64,000 bases of DNA from Niallia sp. NCCP-28 (GTDB lineage Bacteria > Bacillota > Bacilli > Bacillales > Cytobacillaceae). Location of the stretch: positions 1-64,000 of the forward strand of contig NZ_BQYJ01000010.1 in the NCBI RefSeq assembly GCF_023168165.1. Direction: 5' to 3'. Shown piece by piece: positions 36,257 through 45,067 of the stretch (positions within the stretch are counted from its first letter, which is position 1; every line of letters begins with the position of its first letter). The position numbers and the translations under genes are program-made. Under the pieces are notes generated by a model that searched no databases, was not told the DNA's origin, and saw only the letters and a program-made list of their open reading frames with translations.

Positions 36257-37036
36257 CTAGAGAATAACAACTTGCCATTCTTTTGTTTTTTTATCCAAAA
36301 TAAGTTTAGCATCGCAATTCTGTTTGCTCTTTTTTTCATACTCCTCATACATGCTGTCCATATTGGCAAAATCTCCAATAATCCAAATGGGAATTTCAAG
36401 GCGAAATCTGTTTTGAATGATATTTTGTATGGAGATAACCATTCCTTCTTTCATAAAATCCTTTAGAGCCATTATTGTTTGTTTTGGAAGTGGTGTATAT
36501 ACTCTTTTTTTCTTGATTCCAAACAATACTTTTTCCATTTTTAAATGAGATAATTTACTTGTTACCACATCACAAATCAAACTATAAAATGTTTCCAGAT
36601 TTTTATAATATGTTTTATTAAACCAGCCATCTTCATGCGCCAAGTAAGCATACTTATTGTTTAGCTGCTGATAAAAAGGCACTCTCAAATGATCTTTTAT
36701 ATGACCAAGATATAGAAGCTCTGCGATTGTTTGACCTTCCAACAAATCAAGAGCTTCTGTCTCTTCAAAGTCAATCCATGAAAAATCACCATAATCTTCA
36801 ACATCTTGTCTGCTAAGTTTCTCTAATTTCTGCTTCGGAACATAATCAAGCATAGTATGGGGATGGAATTCTCCATCTTCAAATTGATGTTTTAATAATA
36901 AAATGGAGGAAATAGTATCCTTTAGAAAATGATAAAATTCCTTAAACTCTATTCCATATGAAATGACAAACCGTTCCTTTTCATGTAAATGAACATATAT
37001 TAAATCGCGCATATCAGCATTGCCTGTTTTCATCAT
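36257..37036 (-). CDS. Conserved-looking protein of unknown function
   Basis: A 259-residue soluble protein not recognised with confidence. It opens DLIYVHLHEKERFVISYGIEF, has a central aromatic-rich helical stretch (DYGDFSWIDFEE, YLAHEDGWFNKTYYKN), and ends in a basic-acidic strand. No signal peptide, membrane segment or catalytic motif stands out. GGGGG precedes tandem ATGs, so the start may be 37036 or 37033. Good coding quality and tight linkage to sfsA support a real gene. Confidence 0.7.
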   Translation of the reverse strand: MMKTGNADMRDLIYVHLHEKERFVISYGIEFKEFYHFLKDTISSILLLKHQFEDGEFHPHTMLDYVPKQKLEKLSRQDVEDYGDFSWIDFEETEALDLLEGQTIAELLYLGHIKDHLRVPFYQQLNNKYAYLAHEDGWFNKTYYKNLETFYSLICDVVTSKLSHLKMEKVLFGIKKKRVYTPLPKQTIMALKDFMKEGMVISIQNIIQNRFRLEIPIWIIGDFANMDSMYEEYEKKSKQNCDAKLILDKKTKEWQVVIL

Positions 37037-37627
37037 TTACCCCCAACCCTTATGGCAAAAAGATTAATATATTCCTTGTTAATACCTTCTATTGATAAAA
37101 AAATCCTGCTTACCTAACAAATATTTTTCAATTATCTATTATATTTATCTATAACTAGAAAAAATTTTAATAAAGCGAATTTTAATCACCAAGGGTTTTT
37201 CCCTCGCCCTGATTGTTAGTTAAACCGACCGGGCTTTTATGGAAAAGTTTCTGCCCATCTAACTTTCTCCTGCCCTCTCCTAATATTGAGGTGAAGTTTT
37301 GCTGCCGGTTAAACACAGGATTAAAACACTTTATTTATTCACCTTTTCCCATTAACCAATTTGATTACTGTAACCATTCCAGCTCATATATAAAAGATAA
37401 AATCATTATCTTTTTCTCTCATCTTAGTTTATCAAAGTTAAAGAAAAATATCTTATTAAATGTTTATTGCAAAATAATTTTTTTAGTAAAGGAAATGCAA
37501 AAAAGCAGAATTGATTGTTGTTTTGAACCAATCAATTCTGCTGGTGCCTGCAAAACACTTTAATTTTCATCATTCCTTTCCATTTACTCCACATTAGCGT
37601 AAAGCAACATCCCCACTGACTGTATGC
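37037..37627. other. Intergenic region with terminator and repeat-like arms
   Basis: A gap of about 590 bp. It contains CTGATTGTTAGTTAAACC (37208-37225), like the arm at 2869-2885, the strong hairpin at 37504-37542, and CCCCACTGACTG at 37611-37622. No credible gene is present; a 116-codon plus-strand frame covers the hairpin and has no ribosome site. Confidence 0.55.
37498..37542 (-). terminator. Terminator of the amidohydrolase gene
   Basis: AGCAGAATTGATTG pairs perfectly with its complement over 14 bp with an 11-nt loop. On the minus strand it is followed by TTTTTT, so it stops transcription from the amidohydrolase gene. Confidence 0.85.
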
Positions 37628-38962
37628 TTATCTTATATTTGATCGTTTCAGCAGTCGTTTAATGCTAGTATTTGATTCTTTTAAAATAATCTCTTTATCT
37701 AATGTTTTCATTATTTTATTCTCCATCACAATTTTCCCATCAATTATAGTAGTTTCTACATCTGCCCGTGTAGCAGAATAGACAATTCGTGAAATTGGAT
37801 CTACATCATAGGAAGGGTACGTATGAAAATTATGAAGGTTTAAGATGGCCAAATCTGCTCTTTTCCCTATCTCGATGCTGCCTATTTCCTTCTCCATTCC
37901 CACAGCCTTTGCTCCCCCAATAGTAGCCATGCGGAATACAGTTTTTGCATCCATGGCAGTTGGCCCATGTATAGGTTTTTGAATAAGGGCCGCCAGCCTC
38001 ATTTCATTAAACATATCCAAATTATTATTACATGGTGCCCCATCTGCCCCTAAGCTCACAGATGCATGATTACAAACTAGATAAGGCGTATCAGCAATTC
38101 CTGATGCAAGTTTTAGATTAGAACCTGGGCAATGGCTGACATGCACTCCTTTTTCTTTAATAATTCGCTTTTCTTCCTCATCCAGCCAAATGCAATGCGC
38201 CAAGATTAACCGATCGTTTGCCAAACCTAAATGGTCCAAATAAACCACATTGCGCATCCCCGTTTCTTCCTGCACTATTTGGATTTCCCCTTGATTTTCT
38301 GATGCATGAGTATGAACTTTAACATGATAGTGGTCTGATAAACTTTTCACCTCTTTTAATAATTCCTCTGTACAAGAAACAACAAACCGAGGGGAAAAAG
38401 CATACTGTATCCTGCCATGATCAAATCCATTCCATTTCTCCAATAATTCGACACTTTTGCTAATAGACTCTGCAGTTTTTTCTTGAAGCGGAAGAGGAAC
38501 TTCATCTCCCTTATCCATCATCACTTTTCCTGAAAGAGCACGTATCCCGCTTTCTGCAATTGCTCGAAAAGCTTGCTCTGTATGATGGACAGTTTCCATA
38601 TCTACAATGGTTGTTGTTCCACTTTCAATCAATTCTCCAATGCCAAGCATAGCAGAATAATAAATCGATTCTTCATCATGGGCAGCTTCTAGAGGCCATA
38701 TTCGATTACGCAGCCAATCCATCAATTCCAAATCGTCTCCTTTTCCTCGAAATAATGTTTGGCACAAATGAATATGCGTCTGAACAAATCCTGGGATAAT
38801 GGTGCGATTAGTGCCATCAATAATTTTATCTGCAGCATGTGCATTTAAATTTGTTCCAATTTGCTTAATTTTATTATTTTCAATCAGCAGATCACCAATG
38901 AATATTTCTTCCTTTTTATTCATTGTGATTATTTGAATATTTTTTATCAATATAGTCGTCAT
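37628..38962 (-). CDS. Amidohydrolase: SAH/MTA or guanine-type deaminase
   Basis: A 444-residue metal-dependent amidohydrolase of the MtaD/SsnA/guanine deaminase group. Metal ligands are HIH in VQTHIHLCQTLFRGKGDD, the histidine in KVHTHASEN, HCIWLDEEE and D in LGADGAPCNNNLD. The WLRNRIWPLEAAHDEES segment is typical of 5-methylthioadenosine/S-adenosylhomocysteine deaminases. A purine riboswitch and GGAGG precede the ATG, which suggests a purine base, nucleoside or derivative as substrate. The exact substrate cannot be set from sequence. Confidence 0.85.
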   Translation of the reverse strand: MTTILIKNIQIITMNKKEEIFIGDLLIENNKIKQIGTNLNAHAADKIIDGTNRTIIPGFVQTHIHLCQTLFRGKGDDLELMDWLRNRIWPLEAAHDEESIYYSAMLGIGELIESGTTTIVDMETVHHTEQAFRAIAESGIRALSGKVMMDKGDEVPLPLQEKTAESISKSVELLEKWNGFDHGRIQYAFSPRFVVSCTEELLKEVKSLSDHYHVKVHTHASENQGEIQIVQEETGMRNVVYLDHLGLANDRLILAHCIWLDEEEKRIIKEKGVHVSHCPGSNLKLASGIADTPYLVCNHASVSLGADGAPCNNNLDMFNEMRLAALIQKPIHGPTAMDAKTVFRMATIGGAKAVGMEKEIGSIEIGKRADLAILNLHNFHTYPSYDVDPISRIVYSATRADVETTIIDGKIVMENKIMKTLDKEIILKESNTSIKRLLKRSNIR

Positions 38963-39006
38963 AGAAATTCCTCCTTTAATTCTTAGTTAGCCCTTTTAAT
39001 GCCAAT

Positions 39007-39053
39007 AAAAAAGCTACAAAAAATGCGCAAAATTATTGCACATTTTTCGTAGC
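39007..39053 (-). terminator. Riboswitch terminator, overlaps aptamer P1
   Basis: On the minus strand, GCTACGAAAAATGTGCAA pairs with TTGCGCATTTTTTGTAGC over 18 bp (two G-T pairs), followed by six T. The 5' arm contains the TACGAA strand of the aptamer P1 stem, so aptamer and terminator exclude each other. Confidence 0.85.
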
Positions 39054-39110
39054 CAGAAATTTACGGTTTCTAAGTAGAGACCCTTAAACCAATTTTTAAG
39101 GATATACGAA
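39046..39110 (-). promoter_or_regulatory. Purine riboswitch aptamer, guanine-type
   Basis: On the minus strand: P1 TTCGTA/TACGAA, P2 CCTTAA/TTAAGG with a GG-bearing loop, junction TCTCTAC, and P3 AGAAA/TTTCT with loop ACCGTAA. The GG and CC for loop-loop contact are kept. The base just before the 3' P1 strand is C (position 74 in xpt numbering), the guanine/hypoxanthine-specific base. A possible promoter (TTGCGA, 16 nt, TACAAT) lies upstream. Confidence 0.85.
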
Positions 39111-39316
39111 TAATATATGAAAGCTTATATCCTCATTGTAAATAATAAAAATTTTTTCGCAATTAAATTGTCAGAAAATATAACAAACTTTTTATGCTAA
39201 AATTTCTTCTTTACATAATAATTCATAAATTTATCCATTTCATTCTACCGATTTATTACATATAATAATACAGGGTATACACCTATGATTTTTTCTTGGA
39301 AGGGAGCGTGAGAAGT

Positions 39317-40675
39317 ATGATTCAAAACATGACAGACAACCAAATCACACTTCACATCATTAATGCATTAAAAGAAAATAAAAAATCGACTTTTGACTCT
39401 ATCGTTGATGAATTACAGCCATACGATATTGCTCAAATATACGAAAGTCTCCCCGATGAGCATAGGACCCATTTTTTGCTCTTTTTAAATATGGACTTAC
39501 TTGCAAATTTACTAGAAGAATTAAATAAAGAAGATCAATTAGAAGTCTTAAATAAACTTGGCATTGAAAAAACTGGAAAAGTCCTTGATTTAATGGATAA
39601 TGATGATTTAGCATCGCTACTGAATGAATTGTCGCCTGAACGTATTAAACAGCTTCTTTCAGGAATGAAAAAAGAAGAGTCTTTAATTGTTCAAAATTTA
39701 ATGAACTATCCCGATGAAACAGCGGGACGCCTCATGACGAACCGTTTTGTCTGGATTCGCGACTACTACACAATAAGAGAAGCGGTTGACAAATTGAAGT
39801 CATTCGCAGATTTCGCAGAAACGCTCAGTTATTTATATGTAGTTGATCAAAAACGAAAACTTGTAGGAGTTGTCTCCTATAGAGATTTATTAATTGCAGA
39901 ACCGCAAGAGAAAATCCGCAATATTATGTATGAACGAGTTATTAGTGTATCAGTTGACCAAGATCAGGAAGATGTAGCACAAACCATTCAGAAATACGAT
40001 TTTTTAGCCATTCCAGTCGTAAATGAAGAAAATGTGCTTATGGGAATTGTAACAATCGATGATATGATTGATGTTGTCATACAAGAAGCAGATGAAGATA
40101 TTCAAAAGCTTTCAGCAGCTGGTAAAGCCATTGATTTTGATACAAAAGCAGTTGTTGCGGCATATAGAAGACTTCCTTGGTTAATTTTGCTTTTATTTAT
40201 AGGAGTCTTGTCTGGAAGCATCATAAGCAACTATTCTGATATTTTAAGCAAAGTTGTGGCACTTTCCTTTTTTATGCCCATGATTTCTGGCATGACGGGA
40301 AATACAGGCACTCAGTCATTGGCAGTAATCGTTCGTGGACTTATCTCAAATGATATCAACAAAAAAATAGTTACACATGTAATTATAAGAGAACTTGCCG
40401 TAGGATTGATTATTGGATTAACTTGTGGAATTTTCATTACTTTAATTGCCTATTTTTGGCAAGGCGATCCAATATTAGGGCTTGTTGTCGGCAGTTCTTT
40501 ATTTTTCACACTAATTATTGGTACGTTATCTGGAACTATTATTCCATTGATTTTGTATCGTTTAAAAATTGATCCGGCAGTTGCTTCTGGTCCGCTTATT
40601 ACAACATTAAATGATATTTTTTCCTTATTTATCTACTTTGGAATTGCGAAAATTTTCCTTACTCATTTATTATAA
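39317..40675 (+). CDS. mgtE: Magnesium transporter MgtE
   Basis: A 452-residue Mg2+ channel. A cytosolic N domain with MgtE superhelix repeats (about 10-120) is followed by two CBS domains (about 125-250: MYERVISVSVDQDQEDVAQTI and the matching upstream half) and five transmembrane helices with the pore motif SFFMPMISGMTGNTGTQSLAVIVRG. The frame opens at a TTG at 39296, but AAGGGAG lies 10 nt before the ATG at 39317, which is chosen. No M-box riboswitch was seen upstream. Confidence 0.94.
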   Translation: MIQNMTDNQITLHIINALKENKKSTFDSIVDELQPYDIAQIYESLPDEHRTHFLLFLNMDLLANLLEELNKEDQLEVLNKLGIEKTGKVLDLMDNDDLASLLNELSPERIKQLLSGMKKEESLIVQNLMNYPDETAGRLMTNRFVWIRDYYTIREAVDKLKSFADFAETLSYLYVVDQKRKLVGVVSYRDLLIAEPQEKIRNIMYERVISVSVDQDQEDVAQTIQKYDFLAIPVVNEENVLMGIVTIDDMIDVVIQEADEDIQKLSAAGKAIDFDTKAVVAAYRRLPWLILLLFIGVLSGSIISNYSDILSKVVALSFFMPMISGMTGNTGTQSLAVIVRGLISNDINKKIVTHVIIRELAVGLIIGLTCGIFITLIAYFWQGDPILGLVVGSSLFFTLIIGTLSGTIIPLILYRLKIDPAVASGPLITTLNDIFSLFIYFGIAKIFLTHLL

Positions 40676-40741
40676 AAAGAGCGACTTTCATCGATGCCAG
40701 CTTTCCAACAGGAAAGCTGGCATCGATGAAGTCACTCTTTT
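40676..40741. terminator. Strong bidirectional terminator after mgtE
   Basis: A 19-bp perfect stem (40688-40706 with 40711-40729) around an AACA loop, extended by further imperfect pairing and flanked by A-rich and T-rich ends. It ends mgtE and insulates the rodA-like gene. Confidence 0.9.
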
Positions 40742-40965
40742 CTTATTTTTTGCCATTTTTTTCACCAGTTTGACTTATCCCTCTTAAGCAATTCTACAAA
40801 AAACTTTTGAAAATCTTTTGCCATTAAATAAAAACTTCTAATTTTAAGCAAGTCTTAATCTATCTGTCATAAAATAAAAAAATCGAAACAATATTGTATC
40901 CTTTATCGTCTAAGTTATATGGACTTTTTACAATAGCAATCTAATGCATTAAGGAGCTTAATAGT

Positions 40966-42132
40966 ATGCAACGTAGTAAAGATAGTTTTTCAGATAAATT
41001 TGATTGGACATTATGCCTTCTTTTACTAATATTTTGTTTAATTAGCTGCTTTTCTATTTTTAGCGCCCAAAAAGAGGGAGCTTCTTTTTTAACATCGCAA
41101 ATTTTCTGGTATGCCATCGGATCAGGAGCAGTTGCTTTATGCCTCTATTTCGATAATGAACAGTTTAGAAAAATGACTTGGTACCTTTATGGATTTGGAA
41201 TATTTCTGCTTATAGGGCTTATTATCTTGCCGCAATCTGATTTCACCCCGGTTATTAATGGGGCAAAGAGCTGGTATGTCATCCCAGGTATTGGCAGCAT
41301 ACAACCCTCTGAATATATGAAAATATTTTATATACTCGCATTATCAAAAGTCATGTTCCGTCATAACGAGGAAACTATTTATAAAACCATAAAAACCGAC
41401 TTCATTTTATTAGGCAAAATAAGTTTAGTTGCTTTTTTTCCCATCGCTTTAGTTATTAAGCAAGATTTAGGTACGACTCTTGTTCTCATCGCTATACTTG
41501 CCGGCATGATACTGGTATCAGGAATAACCTGGAAAATCATTCTCCCTATATTCGGCGGCATTGCAGCATTTGCTTCCCTTGTATTATATTTGGCGATTTT
41601 CGCCAGAGAATTTTTAAAAAAATACTTAGGCATTAAAGAATACCAATTTGCCCGCATTAATTCCTGGTTAGATCCAGAAAAAGCTGGCGATGATGGCCTA
41701 CAGCTTGTCAAATCCCTACGAGCGATAGGATCAGGCCTTGTTTCAGGCAAAGGGGTTGGCAATATTGATGTATATATTCCAGAGAGACATACCGATTTCG
41801 TGTTTACTGTTATTGGGGAAGAGTATGGTTTTATCGGAAGCAGCTTAGTCATCATTCTTTATTTTCTATTAATTTACCATTTAATTCGCACTGCATTTTC
41901 AGCAACTGATGCGTACAGCATTTATATTTGTGTAGGCGTCATCAGCATGATTACTTTTCATGTATTTGAAAATGTCGGCATGACTATCCAGCTGCTTCCT
42001 ATCACAGGAATACCACTGCCCTTTATCAGTTATGGCGGCAGTTCTCTTATGACGAATATGCTGGCAATGGGCCTGATTTTCAGTATACGTTATCATCATA
42101 AAAGCTATATGTTTTCTTCTAAATCATATTAA
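40966..42132 (+). CDS. rodA: RodA/FtsW family peptidoglycan polymerase
   Basis: A 388-residue SEDS-family glycosyltransferase with about ten helices. Family motifs are GAKSWYVIPGIGSIQPSEYMK, the extracytoplasmic loop VGNIDVYIPERHTDFVFTVIGEEYGFIG, and the closing LPITGIPLPFISYGGSS. It polymerises lipid II glycan strands during elongation. It is a monocistronic unit with AAGGAG before the ATG. RodA fits better than FtsW from the sequence style, but the paralogue assignment is not certain. Confidence 0.88.
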   Translation: MQRSKDSFSDKFDWTLCLLLLIFCLISCFSIFSAQKEGASFLTSQIFWYAIGSGAVALCLYFDNEQFRKMTWYLYGFGIFLLIGLIILPQSDFTPVINGAKSWYVIPGIGSIQPSEYMKIFYILALSKVMFRHNEETIYKTIKTDFILLGKISLVAFFPIALVIKQDLGTTLVLIAILAGMILVSGITWKIILPIFGGIAAFASLVLYLAIFAREFLKKYLGIKEYQFARINSWLDPEKAGDDGLQLVKSLRAIGSGLVSGKGVGNIDVYIPERHTDFVFTVIGEEYGFIGSSLVIILYFLLIYHLIRTAFSATDAYSIYICVGVISMITFHVFENVGMTIQLLPITGIPLPFISYGGSSLMTNMLAMGLIFSIRYHHKSYMFSSKSY

Positions 42133-42143
42133 TATAACGAAGG

Positions 42144-42173
42144 GTGAGAAAATAAACTTTCTCATCTTTTTTA
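42144..42173 (+). terminator. Terminator of the rodA-like gene
   Basis: TGAGAAA pairs with TTTCTCA across a 6-nt loop and is followed by TCTTTTTT. It lies 12 nt after the stop codon. Confidence 0.8.
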
Positions 42174-42599
42174 TTATTTGTTTTCCTTTAAAAAAACTGT
42201 TGTTTTTAAGCAGCCTTTCTTTCCTCAAACCGTTCATAAAGAAGTTGGTTGGAGCGAGATTGCCTTCTCCTTTTTTATTAACCGCAACAATTATTTATGA
42301 AAAAAGCCTATTATTTTCATCCCCTTGCTTCCTTATAGCAATATATAGCTCTTTTTTTATTATACTTTTTAATTTTTTTATAAAAGTAATCGTTTATTAT
42401 ACAAAATGTAGGGAATTATTATCATTGTACATGTCCTTCATTATCAATAATAACCGCCGAATATTATCAATGTTATTGTAAATAATAAAAGGTGAATTTG
42501 AATATTCTATGAAAAATAAAGAATAATCTACCATTTTTGTGTTTAATATGCTATTTTTTTAATAACACATAGCAGTTTATTTTTATAATAAAAGTTAAA
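42174..42599. other. AT-rich gap upstream of dps
   Basis: About 430 bp, extremely AT-rich, between rodA and dps. A 93-codon frame at 42200-42481 is low-complexity F/L/I-rich and lacks a ribosome site, so it is not called. Nothing else was recognised. Confidence 0.5.
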
Positions 42600-42649
42600 T
42601 TAAAATAATTATAAATAAGTATTGATTTTAATTTAAAATTTGTTATAAT
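42600..42649 (+). promoter_or_regulatory. dps promoter with PerR-box-like site
   Basis: -35 TTGATT (42622-42627), 16 nt, -10 TATAAT (42644-42649). TTAAAATAATTATAA at 42600-42614 matches the PerR box TTATAATNATTATAA at all but one defined position, and a weaker match overlaps the -10. The very AT-rich background makes chance matches possible. Confidence 0.55.
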
Positions 42650-42683
42650 TATTTTATAAATTACTTGAAGGGAGTTTTTAAAA

Positions 42684-43136
42684 ATGGGATTACAAACAAA
42701 AGTAGAATTGGAAAAAGAATTAAATGTGCAAATTGCTAACTGGAGCGTTCTTTACACAAAACTTCATCAACATCACTGGTATGTAAAAGGTCCTCTATTC
42801 TTTACATTGCATGAAAAATTTGAGGAATTGTACAATGAAGCAGGTGCAGCTGTTGATGAAATTGCTGAAAGACTATTAGCAATCGGGGGAAAACCTGTTT
42901 CTACTTTAAAAGAATACATCGAAACTTCTACTTTAACAGAAACAACAGAAAAATTAACAGCTTCTGAAATGGTTCGTTCTTTAGTAGAAGACTTCAGCCA
43001 AATTAATACACAATTAAAAGCACTTGCAGAACATGCCGATCAATTAGATGATACTATTACAAATGACCTTGCTATAGCTCTAATCGGCAGCATTGAAAAA
43101 CATGTTTGGATGTTGACTGCTTACTTATCTGAATAA
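42684..43136 (+). CDS. Dps-family ferritin-like DNA-binding protein
   Basis: A 150-residue Dps/MrgA-type mini-ferritin that oxidises and stores iron with peroxide and protects DNA. The intersubunit ferroxidase residues lie in KLHQHHWYVKGPLFFTLHEKFEELYNEAGAAVDEIAERLLAIGG (H, H, D and E in standard places; described in parts). AAGGGAG precedes the ATG. A PerR-box-like site overlaps its promoter, which fits peroxide induction. It is monocistronic with a terminator. Confidence 0.92.
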   Translation: MGLQTKVELEKELNVQIANWSVLYTKLHQHHWYVKGPLFFTLHEKFEELYNEAGAAVDEIAERLLAIGGKPVSTLKEYIETSTLTETTEKLTASEMVRSLVEDFSQINTQLKALAEHADQLDDTITNDLAIALIGSIEKHVWMLTAYLSE

Positions 43137-43142
43137 GCTATA

Positions 43143-43177
43143 AAGACCGTCTATTTTATAACTAGAGGCGGTCTTTT
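43143..43177. terminator. Terminator between dps and the lipid kinase gene
   Basis: AAGACCGTCT pairs with AGAGGCGGTCTT (with one wobble/mismatch) and is followed by TTTTC on the plus strand. It can serve convergent dps and the kinase gene. Confidence 0.75.
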
Positions 43178-43187
43178 CTGTATGTTT

Positions 43188-44096
43188 TTACGCTAGTCCA
43201 ACAGGAGTAAGGAAACGGAGATGCCCTGGAAGCATTTTTATATTACTTGGTGTAGTTGTATAAATTTCTCCATCCATATCCACATCTAAATTTTCTTCTG
43301 CTGTTATTTTCACTTCTTTTACCCTTTGATAAATAACTTCCTCTTGCATAATTTCATCAGAAGCAGCTTTTCTCATTGCCATGATATCTTTCGCTGCTTG
43401 AAAATTGGGATTTTTAATAATAAATACATCTAAATATCCATCCATATAATCAATAGCTTGAAAAGGAAGCAATTTCCCTCCCAGATACTTTCCATTGGCT
43501 ACTAAAACCATAGCGGCTTGGGTTTCTATAACCTTTCCATCTGCTTCTATCTTTAGAAAAAAAAGATTTGCTTGCTTTAGCGTCCTAACAGCACTTAGCA
43601 AATAGCTTGCTTTGCCTAATATATTTTTTTCTTCTGGCCTTATATTATTTGAGGCTTCCGCAACTAACCCAATTCCAAAGAAGTTCAAAAAATAATCTTC
43701 ATTCACTTTTCCTATATCTACAGGCACTTCTTCTCCACGCATCAGTTCCTCTATAGCCATTTCAATATTTTGTGATATATTTAATGATCTAGAAAAATCA
43801 TTGCAAGTTCCTCCAGGCAAAATCGCTAGTGTTGGTCTTTTCAGAAGGCTGGATAATCCATTAATGCATTCATGGATAGTTCCATCCCCTCCTAATATAA
43901 TCACTAAATCAAATTCTTCTCCAAATGTTCGGCATAATTCTTTTGCGTGTTGCGCATATGATGTTTGATATACATGTACTTCTTCTAATTCTCTTGATAA
44001 TGTTCGCATAATAATGCCTATTAAAGGATGTATATCTTGATTCCCTGCATTTCCATTATATAAAAATAATCCTTTTTTATATTTCATTCCTTTCAT
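43188..44096 (-). CDS. Diacylglycerol/lipid kinase family protein
   Basis: A 302-residue soluble kinase of the DagK/YegS/BmrU group. The nucleotide-binding loop is VIILGGDGTIHECINGL and the second motif is LAILPGGTCNDFSRSL. The C-terminal beta-sandwich ends with VDMDGEIYTT. Likely substrates are diacylglycerol or related lipids; several paralogues occur in Bacillus, so a specific gene name is not given. It is divergent from the potassium-uptake gene. Confidence 0.9.
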   Translation of the reverse strand: MKGMKYKKGLFLYNGNAGNQDIHPLIGIIMRTLSRELEEVHVYQTSYAQHAKELCRTFGEEFDLVIILGGDGTIHECINGLSSLLKRPTLAILPGGTCNDFSRSLNISQNIEMAIEELMRGEEVPVDIGKVNEDYFLNFFGIGLVAEASNNIRPEEKNILGKASYLLSAVRTLKQANLFFLKIEADGKVIETQAAMVLVANGKYLGGKLLPFQAIDYMDGYLDVFIIKNPNFQAAKDIMAMRKAASDEIMQEEVIYQRVKEVKITAEENLDVDMDGEIYTTTPSNIKMLPGHLRFLTPVGLA

Positions 44097-44246
44097 CCTC
44101 TCTTAACCTGCTATTCTTTACCCCCTTTGTCAAAAAATCATGCAAAGATACTGGGAAAACGTAAGGTATTCGAGGCTATTCTTCCCATTTCCAACCAGTG
44201 CACTTTATAATAATTATATAAAGTATCATACTTTGGAGGTTTATAG

Positions 44247-44903
44247 ATGAATAAACAATTTGTTGTCATTGGTCTAGGCAATTTTGGCGGAAGCCTTGTA
44301 GAAGAATTTTATGAAATGAAGGCAGAAGTAATGGCAATAGACCAATCTATCGAAAGAGTAGAAAAATATCAGGGGCTTGCTACACATTGTGTTCAACTTA
44401 AAACCTTATCGATGGAATCTTTTGCCCAACTTGGCCTTAGAAATATGGACCATGCCTTTGTTTCATTTGGAGATGATGTGGAGTCAAGCATACTCGCAAC
44501 CCTTATTTTAAAAGAAATAGGAATCAATCAAGTATGGGTAAAAGCTTCGGACAATTATCATAAAAGAGTGCTAGAGAAAATAGGAGCAGACCGGGTTATT
44601 CACCCTGAAAAAGATATGGCCAAAAGAATAGCTCATCATGTTGTTTCCGAAAAAATGATTGATTATATTGAACTATCTAAAGAGCATGGAATAGTAGAAA
44701 TGATTGCCTCTAAAAAAGTGCATCAAAAGACACTTTTAGAGTTAGATATACGTGCAAAATTCGGCTGTACAATTATTGGCATTCAAAGAAAAGGAGAGAC
44801 CATTGTATCTCCCTCTGCAGATGAATATATACAAAAAGGCGATACATTAATAGTGATCGGTAAAAACGAAGATATCTATAAGTTTGAAGAAGAAGGACTT
44901 TAA
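44247..44903 (+). CDS. Ktr potassium uptake regulatory subunit (KtrA/KtrC)
   Basis: A 218-residue RCK protein that gates a KtrB/KtrD membrane subunit. The Rossmann NAD/ATP site is VIGLGNFGGSLVEE with an acidic residue ending strand 2 (VMAIDQS), followed by a C-terminal RCK_C domain (about 135-218) that binds c-di-AMP in relatives. No membrane partner gene is adjacent, which resembles the lone ktrC of B. subtilis more than ktrAB. GGAGG precedes the ATG. Confidence 0.9.
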   Translation: MNKQFVVIGLGNFGGSLVEEFYEMKAEVMAIDQSIERVEKYQGLATHCVQLKTLSMESFAQLGLRNMDHAFVSFGDDVESSILATLILKEIGINQVWVKASDNYHKRVLEKIGADRVIHPEKDMAKRIAHHVVSEKMIDYIELSKEHGIVEMIASKKVHQKTLLELDIRAKFGCTIIGIQRKGETIVSPSADEYIQKGDTLIVIGKNEDIYKFEEEGL

Positions 44904-44904
44904 G

Positions 44905-44934
44905 AAAGAGGGGAAATATTTCCCTCTTTTTTTT
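44905..44934 (+). terminator. Terminator of the Ktr gene
   Basis: AGAGGGGAA pairs with TTTCCCTCT around an ATA-type loop, followed by TTTTTTTT. It directly follows the stop codon. Confidence 0.88.
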
Positions 44935-45067
44935 ATCTTAAACCCATTTTTCTCATTCTCTCTCCTTTTTTTTCTTAACAGTTACTTTTTTAGTTTTTCT
45001 CGTTTATTCAAAGAATGACAGGGTAAATGGTTACTAATCTACTAGGAATATAAGGAGTGATAGTTGT

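Noticed and set aside
37213-37563. A 116-codon plus-strand frame
   Set aside because: It spans a strong hairpin terminator, lacks a ribosome site and has biased composition.
39200-39316. Possible M-box or sigma-B promoter before mgtE (GGGTAT at 39275)
   Set aside because: The space is too short for an M-box, and no GTTT element lies at the correct distance from GGGTAT.
42200-42481. A 93-codon F/L/I-rich plus-strand frame
   Set aside because: It is a product of AT-rich DNA; no ribosome site and no family pattern beyond hydrophobicity.
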